Positions 1 through 8,370 of a stretch of DNA of 64,000 bases are shown one piece after another. Positions within the stretch are counted from its first letter, which is position 1. Each line of letters starts with the position of its first letter. Made by a program: the position numbers and the translations under genes. Source of the stretch: JAAZBV01 sp964460435 (GTDB lineage: Bacteria > Desulfobacterota > DSM-4660 > Desulfatiglandales > HGW-15); the NCBI GenBank assembly GCA_964460435.1, contig CAYWRH010000002.1:35942-99941 (forward strand). Direction: 5' to 3'. The notes below the pieces were generated by a model. The model was not told the origin of the DNA and did not search any database. It was given only the letters and a program-made list of their open reading frames with translations.

Positions 1-818
1 TCCTTTATCCCGACCTGGCCGCCTATTATAACATTTTTACCTACCTTTACACTCCCGGAAATCCCTGAAAGTGCAACAACAATACTGTGCTCGCCGATAA
101 CCACATTATGGGCCACCTGCACCAGGTTGTCTATCTTTACTCCCCTTTTTATATGCGTTGTGCCGTTTGCCGCCCGGTCTATGGTGCTGTTTGCCCCTAT
201 CTCAACATCGTCATCTATCATGACATTGCCAAGCTGGGGCACCTTTACATTACCTTCATCACTCTGGACATATCCGAAACCATCGCTCCCGATCACGCAC
301 CCGGCATGGATGATCACATTAGAACCTATAATACAATTCTCATATACAGCAACATTGGGATGGAGCACACTGTTGCTCCCAACCTTTGCGTTGTTGCCGA
401 TAAAGACACCCGGGAAAAGTATTGTATTATCACCGATAACAGAATTTTTGCCCACATAGACAAAGGGGTAGATTGATACGCCGCTGCCTATCACAGCCGT
501 TTTGTCTATGCATGCATCCTTGCTTATGCCATCGTAATGAGGGGCCTTAGGGGCAAACATGGCCGCAAGCCTTGCATAGGCAAGCTTGGGATTTGCCACA
601 AGTATCTGCTCGCCTGAGTAGCCCTCCAGTTTTTCTGAAACAATAAGGGCAGAGGCCTTTGTTGAAATGGCCTGCTCTTTGTATCTCACGTCATAGAAAA
701 AGGCTATATCTCCCTCTTTTGCATTATCAAGGGAATTCATGCCCGATATAATGCATGCGCCATTTCCGGCCACTGTGCCTTTTATGAGCCCTGCAATCTT
801 TTCGAGTGTAAGTTCCAA
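1..818 (-). CDS. lpxD: UDP-3-O-acylglucosamine N-acyltransferase LpxD, C-terminus beyond the window
   Basis: Third step of lipid A synthesis: transfers a 3-hydroxyacyl chain from ACP to the 2-amino group of UDP-3-O-acylglucosamine, in the cytoplasm. The 272 visible residues hold the N-terminal uridine-binding domain and then hexapeptide repeats of a left-handed beta-helix. The catalytic histidine sits in QVAHNVVIG at residue 237, matching the known active-site position. The family has about 340 residues, so roughly 70 are off the left edge. The start is inferred as TTG at 818: no ATG or GTG is available in frame after the upstream stop, and a G-rich run lies 8-12 bases before it. It lies about 48 bases downstream of the Skp gene, the usual bamA-skp-lpxD order. 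Confidence 0.95.
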   Translation of the reverse strand, partial: MELTLEKIAGLIKGTVAGNGACIISGMNSLDNAKEGDIAFFYDVRYKEQAISTKASALIVSEKLEGYSGEQILVANPKLAYARLAAMFAPKAPHYDGISKDACIDKTAVIGSGVSIYPFVYVGKNSVIGDNTILFPGVFIGNNAKVGSNSVLHPNVAVYENCIIGSNVIIHAGCVIGSDGFGYVQSDEGNVKVPQLGNVMIDDDVEIGANSTIDRAANGTTHIKRGVKIDNLVQVAHNVVIGEHSIVVALSGISGSVKVGKNVIIGGQVGIK

Positions 819-866
819 ATCATGCCCCCAAATATATACCCTGGCAAGAGACCCTGTATGCCTGAA

Positions 867-1391
867 TTACGGTTTAACCTTGTTAAGCTCGCTAATGACC
901 TGATCAGTAATATCAAGCTCCTTTGTAAAATACATTATATTCGCCCTTTCTGCTATCAGGTCAAACTTCTGTTTTTTGGCAATTGTATCAACAACGCTGT
1001 TAATGGTGGTAAGTATGCTGATTCGCGCATCTGTCTGCAGCTTTTTATACTCTTCATTCAGGTCCTGCATAAGGTACTGGAGGTCACGCTGCTTTTTCTC
1101 AAATTCCTTTTCCCTTTCGTTCTTTGCATCCATGCTCAGCATCAGGCTCTGCTTATCCATATCCTTCTGCATATCAATCAGTTCCTGTCGCTTTTTATCA
1201 ACCTCTTTCTGCATCTCAGCCTGTTTATTCTTGAGGGACTCATCTATCCTTTTGCCCTCATTTGATTCCTGTATGCACCTCTGGAAATCAACCACCCCTA
1301 TCTTTATGGGTTCCACAGCTGATACACCGAGTTGAATAAAAAGAAGAGTAACTGCAACAACTAATATTTTGGTTAAATGTTTCATTCTCAT
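867..1391 (-). CDS. skp: OmpH/Skp-family periplasmic chaperone
   Basis: Periplasmic holdase that keeps unfolded outer-membrane proteins soluble on their way to the BAM complex. The 174-residue protein begins with a signal peptide (Lys-rich start, hydrophobic residues 6-22, cut near Ala25), then the short beta strand IKIGVVDFQR typical of OmpH, then a long charged helical stretch (about residues 45-125, rich in Lys, Glu and Gln) that would form the coiled-coil tentacles. It starts 53 bases after bamA and precedes lpxD, so it is almost certainly co-transcribed with both. The family assignment is firm; the true start could be the first Met or the Met two residues on. Confidence 0.93.
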   Translation of the reverse strand: MRMKHLTKILVVAVTLLFIQLGVSAVEPIKIGVVDFQRCIQESNEGKRIDESLKNKQAEMQKEVDKKRQELIDMQKDMDKQSLMLSMDAKNEREKEFEKKQRDLQYLMQDLNEEYKKLQTDARISILTTINSVVDTIAKKQKFDLIAERANIMYFTKELDITDQVISELNKVKP

Positions 1392-1444
1392 ATCCCCCTT
1401 AAATTTATGTTAAACGTTATCTAAACCATTTTCCAAGACTGTAA

Positions 1445-4195
1445 CTAAAAAGTTCCGCCGATCTTGAATTCAAACTTGCCGGAATCAGTGTCATTCTCCC
1501 GGTCTTTAAGTTTAAAGCCATATTCAAGCCTCATTGGCCCCATTGGCGAATACCACCTTATGCCAAACCCTACAGACGCCCCTGCCCCCTTTTTCCAGCT
1601 GTCATCCTCTACCAGTGGATTGCCAAAGGCATTGCCTGCATCAAAGAATACAAGCCCTGTAACCCCCTTGCCCTTTGCAAAGGGTATCCGGTATTCTATC
1701 TTGTAGAGCCACATCTTTTCTCCGCCTATTTCAACAGTTGTGCCGGGGAAAAGCGGCGATATGGTGCCCCATTCATATCCCCTAACAGTGTCTATGCCCC
1801 CAAGCTGGAATTTTTCATAAATTGGGAGGTAACCGCCAGACCGGCCCTCTACATAACCTAGCTCTGCGCTTGCAACCAGCACCGTGCCCTTGAATAGGGG
1901 GAGATACCAGGTTGAATTCAGGGAATATTTATTAAAGGCTATATCCCCTCCCAGAGGGCCGCCTGCATACTCAAAGGTTAAGGAGTTAAGGGATCCTTTT
2001 GTTGTATCCCACCACTTATCCTTGCTGTTGCGTTCAATGCCAAAGATCATGCTGCTTGTGAGGTATTTATTTTCCGCAATATCCTGTATGGGGTCAATTG
2101 AACTTGTGTAGACATCAGTTATTTTTGTTCTGTCATAGGTGTAGAATACGCTCCCCCTGGTATAGTCATCCAGCCCCAGCAGGAAGGAGATGCCTGTAGT
2201 GCCGCCCGTCTGTTGCCTTGTGTAGTCATCATAGTCTCTATCCCAGTTGTAGGCAGATACTGAACCCCTTACAGGCCTGTCAAACATCCAGGGCTCGGTG
2301 AATGTTGCATTGAACCTGGTTGTGCGGCTTCCGGCCATAGCCTCAATGCTGAAATTCTGCCCCCTGCCAAAAAGGTTGTTATTAGCGAACTCAAGCTGGA
2401 ACATAAACTTTTCATAACCGCCATACCCTGCGGAAAAGGAAATTGACCTCTGGAGCTGTTCCTTGCCCTCTATATCCAGTATCATTAGGTCATCACTGCT
2501 CCCCCTCCTGGTTTTAACCTCATGTTTTTCAAAGATCTCAAGCCGGTCAAGATTCTCCCTGCTTCTTGCCAGCTTTTCACTGTCATAATACTCCCCCTCT
2601 TTTATCTTGAGCTCCCTTCTTAAGACCTTGTCCTTTGTGATCTCATTGCCAAAGATATTGATCCTCTCTATGCGCACCCTCTTCTTTTTTTCTATCTTTA
2701 GGGGCACATCCACAAGGTTAGTGCCCTCAATAAACCTTTGTGAAGGGGTCACCTCCGTATATGCGTAACCCATGCTTCCGTACAGGTTTTTTATATTATC
2801 AATTTCTGTGTAGATGGTGCGCCTGCTGAAAGGATCACCCTTTTTAACATTTATAAGTCTCCTCAGTTCATCCGCAGGCCGCAGAAGGTCGCCTTCAACA
2901 ATAATATCATTTATAAAGTACTGCTCACCCTCAACAATATCTATTACAAGCCTGAGCTCCTTTTTCTCTTTATCATACAGCACCTCAGGCTCACCCACAC
3001 GTGCCTTTATGTACCCGTGACTGTCATAAAAGGCCCCCAGTCTCTGCACATCATACTCCAGCTTCTTTTTATCCAGCACCCCTGAATCAGTAAACCATGA
3101 GAGCCAGTTTTTTTTCTTGGTAAGCATCTCCTTTTTTAGTTTCTTGCTCTTAAACACCTTGTTGCCCCTGAACTCTATGTCAGAGATAAGCACCTTTTCC
3201 CCCTCCTTTATCACATAGGTAAGCGTTACCTCATTATCAGGGAGCTCCTTGATCTTTTCCTGTATATCAACATTATAATACCCATCATTCTTGTAGAACT
3301 CTGTCAGCCTGTTAATGCTCTGCTTTATCTCATTACGGTTAAGAACAGAATAGGCCTTTATACCTAGCTCTTCTGTCAGCTTGTCATCCTTTTTCTGTTT
3401 ATTTCCCTGAAAGCTGATCTTGATAATAGTGGGCTTTTCTGTGAGGCTAAAGGTTATCACCTTGCCATCCGGGCTGTCTGATGTGACCAGATTTACATCA
3501 TCAAAAAAGCCCATTTTATAGATGGTCCTGAGATCCCGGTCAAGCTTGACCTGGTCAAACGGCTCCCCCTTCCTGCTCTCCATGATCATAAGTATTGCAT
3601 CATCACCCACCCTTTTATTACCCTCAATTATGATATCCGAGACCAGGGCCTTTTTATCCATCTGGGAGTTCAGGCTCTCGGCAATCTTTTTTAAAGAGGC
3701 AGGGATATTGTTTTTGTCATTTTCCACCATCATCACAGAAAATGGGGATCTGCCGGTACCAGGGTCAAGCACCCTTACATTGAGCTGGATGCCCCCCTCT
3801 TTCCGGTTATACTCACCAATGATAACCCAGTTTGCGCCATTGGCCTTTGCAAATGGGATTATACCCTTTTCAGGCTCTGAATAGGAGATATTGTCTCCAA
3901 GGGTTCTGTTAACAAGTTCCGCGCTTAACACATCATAACCCAGACCGGACATCTCTTCAGAAAGCCATTTCTGCAGTGTGGTATTGAGATTTGCCTCAGA
4001 CTCGGCGGATTCCACCATAAAAGGTACCACAACAATCTTGTCCATGCCTGATGCAAATGCAGGGATAAAAAACATGCTGCAAAAAAGCAGTAACATGAAG
4101 AGGACTATAAAATTTATCCTTTTGACAGGTTTAATGCGGGCTGTTCTGTTCAGGGATAATTCCTGCTCTTTTCTATTGTAATTTGCCATCGACAA
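1445..4195 (-). CDS. bamA: Outer-membrane protein assembly factor BamA with an extra N-terminal domain
   Basis: Inserts beta-barrel proteins into the outer membrane. Residues 28-49 are a signal peptide. Residues about 52-180 form an extra alpha/beta domain absent from the E. coli protein, resembling the TolB-N/FlgT-like folds found before POTRA repeats in deltaproteobacteria. Five POTRA repeats follow, each opening with the pattern I-x-x-G-N (near residues 185, 256, 336, 428 and 508). The barrel occupies about 600-916, with the loop-6 motif VRGY and a terminal phenylalanine (IGGTF). At 916 residues it is about 100 longer than E. coli BamA, the difference being the N-terminal domain. The start overlaps lolD by 23 bases, suggesting translational coupling. 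Confidence 0.95.
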   Translation of the reverse strand: MSMANYNRKEQELSLNRTARIKPVKRINFIVLFMLLLFCSMFFIPAFASGMDKIVVVPFMVESAESEANLNTTLQKWLSEEMSGLGYDVLSAELVNRTLGDNISYSEPEKGIIPFAKANGANWVIIGEYNRKEGGIQLNVRVLDPGTGRSPFSVMMVENDKNNIPASLKKIAESLNSQMDKKALVSDIIIEGNKRVGDDAILMIMESRKGEPFDQVKLDRDLRTIYKMGFFDDVNLVTSDSPDGKVITFSLTEKPTIIKISFQGNKQKKDDKLTEELGIKAYSVLNRNEIKQSINRLTEFYKNDGYYNVDIQEKIKELPDNEVTLTYVIKEGEKVLISDIEFRGNKVFKSKKLKKEMLTKKKNWLSWFTDSGVLDKKKLEYDVQRLGAFYDSHGYIKARVGEPEVLYDKEKKELRLVIDIVEGEQYFINDIIVEGDLLRPADELRRLINVKKGDPFSRRTIYTEIDNIKNLYGSMGYAYTEVTPSQRFIEGTNLVDVPLKIEKKKRVRIERINIFGNEITKDKVLRRELKIKEGEYYDSEKLARSRENLDRLEIFEKHEVKTRRGSSDDLMILDIEGKEQLQRSISFSAGYGGYEKFMFQLEFANNNLFGRGQNFSIEAMAGSRTTRFNATFTEPWMFDRPVRGSVSAYNWDRDYDDYTRQQTGGTTGISFLLGLDDYTRGSVFYTYDRTKITDVYTSSIDPIQDIAENKYLTSSMIFGIERNSKDKWWDTTKGSLNSLTFEYAGGPLGGDIAFNKYSLNSTWYLPLFKGTVLVASAELGYVEGRSGGYLPIYEKFQLGGIDTVRGYEWGTISPLFPGTTVEIGGEKMWLYKIEYRIPFAKGKGVTGLVFFDAGNAFGNPLVEDDSWKKGAGASVGFGIRWYSPMGPMRLEYGFKLKDRENDTDSGKFEFKIGGTF

Positions 4196-4835
4196 TCTCC
4201 ATTACCTTTGTCATGTTATCTGCGAGCTGCTGATTATGGGTAACAATCACCATGCTCAGACCATCCTCTTCCCTGATGCGGAGAAGAAGATCAACTATCT
4301 CTTTGCCTGTATTTCGGTCAAGATTTCCTGTGGGCTCGTCAGCAAGAAGTATCTTAGGGCTCATCATAAGGGCCCTTGCTATGGCAACCCTCTGCTGCTC
4401 GCCGCCTGACAACTCGCCAATCCTGTGATTAAGGCGATTACCAAGCCCGACCTTCGCCAGCATGTTTTCCGCCATTTCCATTGCTTCCCTTTGCCCCATC
4501 CTCGATATAAGGGCCGGCATCAATGTATTTTCTATTGCATTAAATTCCGGGAGCAGGTGATGAAACTGGAAAACAAATCCTATCTCCCTGTTTCTCATGC
4601 GGCAGAGCGCATTTTCATCCAGGTTAACAGTATCCCGTCCATTGATCCTTACGCTGCCCGATGAGGGCAGTTCAAGTGCGCCCATGATATTAAGGAGTGT
4701 GGATTTGCCTGCGCCTGATGCGCCGATTATGGCTAAGGTATCCCCCTGATTTATGGTGATACTGATCCCCTTGAGAACATCTATGCTGTTCCCGTTATTT
4801 TTGTATGACTTATAGATATCTTTTAATTCAAGCAT
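4173..4835 (-). CDS. lolD: Lipoprotein-release ABC transporter ATP-binding protein LolD
   Basis: ATPase of the LolCDE complex that extracts lipoproteins from the inner membrane and hands them to LolA. All ABC motifs are present: Walker A GASGAGKST (residues 38-46), Q-loop FVFQ (87-90), signature LSGGEQQ (142-148), Walker B ILLADEP (162-168) and the switch histidine in VTHN. The 220-residue length is normal. It lies 20 bases after the LolC/E permease and overlaps bamA, forming one unit. Related MacB ATPases have the same motifs; the permease partner and the bam/lpx context favour LolD. Confidence 0.93.
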   Translation of the reverse strand: MLELKDIYKSYKNNGNSIDVLKGISITINQGDTLAIIGASGAGKSTLLNIMGALELPSSGSVRINGRDTVNLDENALCRMRNREIGFVFQFHHLLPEFNAIENTLMPALISRMGQREAMEMAENMLAKVGLGNRLNHRIGELSGGEQQRVAIARALMMSPKILLADEPTGNLDRNTGKEIVDLLLRIREEDGLSMVIVTHNQQLADNMTKVMEIVDGKLQ

Positions 4836-4855
4836 ATATCATATCCCAGGATCAT

Positions 4856-6079
4856 CTACTCATACCTCAGGGTCTCAACCGGGTTAAGCCGCGACGCATG
4901 CCATGAGGGGTATATAGTAGTTAAAAATGACAGGAGGAACCCTGCTATTGTCACAGCCGTAACATCAACATAATCAACCAGCACAGGAAGTGTGGACACA
5001 GGATAGACATCAGATGGTATCTCGATAAATATATATTTTGAGATCAGAAAACAGATGGCCAGGCCCGATATCACCCCTGCAAGGGTGCCGGTTATGCCTA
5101 CAATAAGCCCCTGTATCATGAATATGCTCATGATGCTCCTTTTTGAGGTGCCCATTGTCCTCAAGATGGCAATATCCTTTGCCTTTTCCAGCACTGTCAT
5201 AACAAGGACGCTTATGATATTAAGCGCCCCCACCATGACTATCATGATCTGTATGATGAACATGGCGGTTTTTTCAAGCTTGAGCGCCCCGAGCAGGCTG
5301 CGGTTGAACTCCTTCCAGTCAATAACTGAATAATCACTCTTAAGTATTTCCCTGATTTTTTTGGCTGAAATATCAGACTGTTCAGTATTGTCCACCTTTA
5401 CCTCCAGGTGTGTTGCCTGCCCTTCCATGCCAAAGAGCCTCTGTGCCTCGCTAAAGGATACAAAGACAAGCCGCTGGTCATACTCCATCAGCCCTGAAGA
5501 AAAGATGCCTGTCACCCTGAAGTTTTGCTTTCTGGGGATTCTGCCAATGGGGGTAAGCCTTCCGTTTGGAGAATTGAGCTTTATTATGTCCCCCTCACCG
5601 ATCCTGAGGCTTTTTGCAAGTTCACTCCCGATAATCACATTAGGGATATCTTCGCCAGTGCTTTTAAGGGATAAGATATCCCCGCTTTGCATCATATTCT
5701 TTATGCCGATTATTTCTGTTATCCTTTCAGGATCAACACCTCGCAGAATTACCCCTGTTGTGTAGGAGGACTGAAGGATCAACTCCTTCATGATGGATGG
5801 GGATATATCTTTCACCCCGTGAACAGATTTCAGGCCATCTATAATCTTGTCATAGCCGGTTATATTCCCCTCATGGCTGCTTATCCATATATGGGGCATT
5901 ATCCCTAATGACCTTGACATGAGCTCTGCCCTGAACCCGTTCATTACAGAAAGGACAACAATAAGGGACATCACACCCACCATTACGCCCAGAATGGAGA
6001 TGACCGATATTATGGAGATAAAGGCCTGTTTTCGTTTTGCCTTCAGGTATCTCAGGCTTAAAAAGAGTTCAAGTATCAT
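4856..6079 (-). CDS. lolC: Lipoprotein-release ABC transporter permease LolC/LolE
   Basis: Membrane subunit of the lipoprotein-releasing transporter. The protein opens with ELFLSLRYLKAKRKQ, characteristic of LolC/E, then a first membrane helix (about 18-40), a large periplasmic MacB-like core domain, and three C-terminal helices of the FtsX fold (about 265-400), ending in NPVETLRYE. I choose ATG at 6079, giving 407 residues; a TTG eight codons upstream is open but falls inside the terminator-like stem. Only one permease gene accompanies lolD, so it may act as a homodimer, as in organisms with a single LolF-type subunit. The ATG follows the U-tract of the hairpin at 6080-6113 by one base, an unusual arrangement. 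Confidence 0.9.
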   Translation of the reverse strand: MILELFLSLRYLKAKRKQAFISIISVISILGVMVGVMSLIVVLSVMNGFRAELMSRSLGIMPHIWISSHEGNITGYDKIIDGLKSVHGVKDISPSIMKELILQSSYTTGVILRGVDPERITEIIGIKNMMQSGDILSLKSTGEDIPNVIIGSELAKSLRIGEGDIIKLNSPNGRLTPIGRIPRKQNFRVTGIFSSGLMEYDQRLVFVSFSEAQRLFGMEGQATHLEVKVDNTEQSDISAKKIREILKSDYSVIDWKEFNRSLLGALKLEKTAMFIIQIMIVMVGALNIISVLVMTVLEKAKDIAILRTMGTSKRSIMSIFMIQGLIVGITGTLAGVISGLAICFLISKYIFIEIPSDVYPVSTLPVLVDYVDVTAVTIAGFLLSFLTTIYPSWHASRLNPVETLRYE

Positions 6080-6113
6080 TAAAAAAATGAAACCCCCGCA
6101 CAATTTACGGGGG
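6080..6113 (-). terminator. Terminator-like hairpin between lysS and lolC
   Basis: On the minus strand a 6-bp stem (CCCCCG paired with CGGGGG, arms at 6108-6113 and 6093-6098) with a 9-base loop is followed by TTTC and a run of seven T, the form of a Rho-independent terminator. It lies just after the lysS stop. The lolC start codon comes one base after the T-run, so read-through is needed unless lolC has its own promoter inside lysS. Confidence 0.7.
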
Positions 6114-6126
6114 CATCCCTTTCATG

Positions 6127-7611
6127 TCATTGCTGTTTATGTCTCATATGAGGGAAGAGTATTACATCCCTTATTGAGGGCGAATCAGTTAGAAGCATAA
6201 CTACCCTGTCTATGCCGATACCCTCTCCTGCAGTAGGCGGCAGGCCATATTCAAGGGCAGTAACAAAGTCTTCATCCATGTACTGCGCCTCATCGTCACC
6301 GGCCTCTCTCAAGGCCACCTGTTTTTCAAACCGACCACGCTGATCATCCGGGTCATTCAGCTCTGTAAATGCGTTCGCAATCTCCTTGCCTGTAATATAG
6401 AGCTCAAACCTGTCAACAATATCAGGATTTTGATCATTCTTCCTTGATAAGGGTGATATCTCAGTAGGATACCCTGTAACAAAGGTGGGGTTCACAAGCT
6501 TATGTTCAACCAGTTCGTCAAAGATCTTTTCAAGCACCCTTACATGGCTGTCTGTCTTGAGTATGGGTATCTTTTTTGACTGGGCAAAATTGACTGCCGC
6601 TTCAAAATCCTTTAATACCTCATCACCTGTGCCGCCTATATCCCTGATAGCATCATATAGAGATATCCTTTTCCATGGAGGGGTAAAATCGATCTTTTGG
6701 CCCTGATACTCTATTATGAGGCTCCCCTTTATCTCTGCAAGAAGCCTGCTGAAAAGGTCTTCAGTAAGAAGCATGAGATCTTCATAGGTTGCATAGGCCA
6801 TGTAGAACTCTATCATGGTAAACTCAGGATTGTGTTTTACTGATATCCCCTCATTCCTGAAATTCCGGTTAATCTCATAGACCCTGTCAAGGCCGCCCAC
6901 AACAAGCCTCTTTAAAAAGAGCTCAGGCGCTATCCTCAGATAAAGGTCCATGCCCAGGGCATTGTGATAGGTCTTAAAGGGCCTTGCTGTTGCGCCGCCC
7001 GGGATGGTCTGCATCATGGGTGTTTCAACCTCAAGAAAGCCCTGTGAGTTGAAGTAGTTTCTGAAAAAACTGATTATCCTGCTCCTCGTTATAAAGACCT
7101 CCCTCACATCATCATTTACGATAAGGTCTACATAACGCTGCCTGTATCTTGTTTCAACATCAGTTAACCCGTGCCACTTTTCAGGAAGCGGCCTTAATGA
7201 TTTGGTAAGGAGCCTTATTTCGGTTGCGAGTATGGTCAGCTCATCGGTCTTTGTCTTGAAAAATGAGCCTGTTATACCTATATAGTCGCCTATGTCCATC
7301 AGCTTGAAAAGCTCATAGCCCTTATCACCCACCTTGTCCTTTCTGATATATGCCTGTATCTTACCGGCGTTGTCCTTGATATGGATAAATGCGGCCTTGC
7401 CGAATACCCTCATGGCCATTATCCTGCCTGCAAAGGTGTATTGGGTGGTGTCCTTTTCGAGCTCCTCACCCGAAATCCCTCCGAACCTTTCAATAGCCTT
7501 TTTTGAATCAAAGTTGAATTTGAAACCTGCCGGGAATGGATTAATGCCTAACTCTTTTAACCGATCAATTTTTTTTCTGCGATCTTCAGTAACTGTGCTT
7601 GCTTTTTCCAT
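6127..7611 (-). CDS. lysS: Lysine--tRNA ligase, class II
   Basis: Charges tRNA-Lys with lysine using ATP. The 494-residue protein has the N-terminal OB-fold anticodon-binding domain (about residues 55-140, beginning near the strand YTFAGRIMAMR) and the class II catalytic core. Motif 2 is seen around RNFRNEGISVKHNPEF, and motif 3 in the C-terminal segment GEGIGIDRVVMLLTDS. Length and motifs are those of bacterial LysS. It leads the minus-strand block into lolC, lolD, bamA, skp and lpxD, an arrangement common in deltaproteobacteria. Start at ATG 7611, with N-terminal MEKASTVTEDRRKKIDRL. Confidence 0.96.
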   Translation of the reverse strand: MEKASTVTEDRRKKIDRLKELGINPFPAGFKFNFDSKKAIERFGGISGEELEKDTTQYTFAGRIMAMRVFGKAAFIHIKDNAGKIQAYIRKDKVGDKGYELFKLMDIGDYIGITGSFFKTKTDELTILATEIRLLTKSLRPLPEKWHGLTDVETRYRQRYVDLIVNDDVREVFITRSRIISFFRNYFNSQGFLEVETPMMQTIPGGATARPFKTYHNALGMDLYLRIAPELFLKRLVVGGLDRVYEINRNFRNEGISVKHNPEFTMIEFYMAYATYEDLMLLTEDLFSRLLAEIKGSLIIEYQGQKIDFTPPWKRISLYDAIRDIGGTGDEVLKDFEAAVNFAQSKKIPILKTDSHVRVLEKIFDELVEHKLVNPTFVTGYPTEISPLSRKNDQNPDIVDRFELYITGKEIANAFTELNDPDDQRGRFEKQVALREAGDDEAQYMDEDFVTALEYGLPPTAGEGIGIDRVVMLLTDSPSIRDVILFPHMRHKQQ

Positions 7612-7690
7612 AATTTATAAACCGCTATAAGTATTTAAAATAATAGTAAATGATTAATTTTTTTAGTTATTTTAATAATTTGAACATTTA

Positions 7691-7719
7691 CTTTTAATCT
7701 ATATACCTCTCTTAGTCAA
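7691..7719 (-). promoter_or_regulatory. Candidate sigma-70 promoter upstream of lysS
   Basis: On the minus strand TTGACT (7714-7719) is followed after 17 bases by TAAAAG (7691-7696), about 80 bases before the lysS start. The -35 box is close to consensus and the -10 box matches 4 of 6. It is the best candidate in the 230-base AT-rich gap between lysS and the HMA gene; the call rests on spacing and position only. Confidence 0.4.
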
Positions 7720-7842
7720 GGTAAAAGATGGCAGAAAATGGCCATATAACGGGGTTTAGACATGATATTTACGGTTTTGTTCCTGCCTATTTTTACAGAA
7801 GAGAAAAAGAGAAAAATAAAGCAGGACAAATAAAATAATGCT

Positions 7843-8049
7843 TTAATCTTCAGGTGGATAATTCATATCAATAAGGGTTTCACGGATGGTTTTAAGTGCA
7901 TCAGGGGTCTCATATTCCACTGTTATCAACTTTTTTTCAGGGTCGCCATCCACCCTTGACACCCCGATGATCTCTTCAAGCTCATCTTTAATGCTCCTTA
8001 CGCAGTGACCGCACGATATATTCGGGATATGAAAAGTTTTCGTTATCAT
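7843..8049 (-). CDS. Heavy-metal-associated (HMA) domain protein, CopZ-like
   Basis: A free-standing 68-residue HMA domain, probably a cytoplasmic copper (or other soft metal) chaperone. The metal-binding CxxC is in ISCGHCVRSIKDEL (Cys13 and Cys16), and the rest fits the ferredoxin-like babbab fold of CopZ/Atx1. A good ribosome-binding site (GGAG) precedes the ATG. No metal-transporting P-type ATPase is nearby, so the partner is unknown. The residue after the first Cys (Gly) and the second-shell His are common in copper chaperones, but the metal cannot be assigned from sequence alone. Confidence 0.88.
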   Translation of the reverse strand: MITKTFHIPNISCGHCVRSIKDELEEIIGVSRVDGDPEKKLITVEYETPDALKTIRETLIDMNYPPED

Positions 8050-8112
8050 ATTTACTCCATGAAATACCTTGTATTAAATGTCCTTTCTGTCAGACCTATT
8101 ATTCCAAACACC

Positions 8113-8140
8113 GTAGAGACAAGGCATGCCTTGTCTCTAC
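8113..8140. repeat. Perfect 28-bp palindrome
   Basis: The 14-base half GTAGAGACAAGGCA is followed immediately by its exact reverse complement. It can form a loopless or tiny-loop cruciform in the gap upstream of the HMA gene. Palindromes of the GTAGAGAC type occur as dispersed intergenic repeats in many bacteria; that link is from memory of the family. Confidence 0.85.
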
Positions 8141-8214
8141 AATTACTGGTGTTATGCATTTTTATACCTGACCACAGAGCATGTAGAACACCAAATGAAA
8201 GCTTTAAAAAAAAA

Positions 8215-8241
8215 CTCCGTGTTCTCCGTGCCCTCCGTGGT
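8215..8241. repeat. Three tandem 9-base CTCCGTGnn units
   Basis: Three consecutive units, each CTCCGTG plus two variable bases, followed by TTAAAATTT. They sit in the same 320-base non-coding gap as the palindrome at 8113. This resembles a common intergenic repeat of environmental bacteria; no function is evident. Confidence 0.7.
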
Positions 8242-8322
8242 TAAAATTTACATTAATTGCTACTCCTGCATTCAAAACACCCTGATCCCGGCTTAATTTC
8301 TTAATGTGCCCTGACAGGTTAG

Positions 8323-8360
8323 CTCCTCCTGAATGTCTTTGATTCATGATTCAGGAGGAG
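8323..8360 (-). terminator. Strong 12-bp inverted repeat downstream of the SDR gene
   Basis: CTCCTCCTGAAT (8323-8334) pairs perfectly with ATTCAGGAGGAG (8349-8360) around a 14-base loop. It begins 10 bases after the SDR stop codon on the minus strand. No T-run follows on either strand, so it may protect the mRNA 3' end rather than terminate by itself. The rest of the gap back to the HMA gene holds only the two repeats listed. Confidence 0.6.
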
Positions 8361-8370
8361 GCAAAAATAC

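Noticed and set aside
6077..6103. lolC starting at the upstream TTG (6103)
   Set aside because: That start lies within the hairpin stem, has no ribosome site and adds residues not seen in LolC/E proteins.
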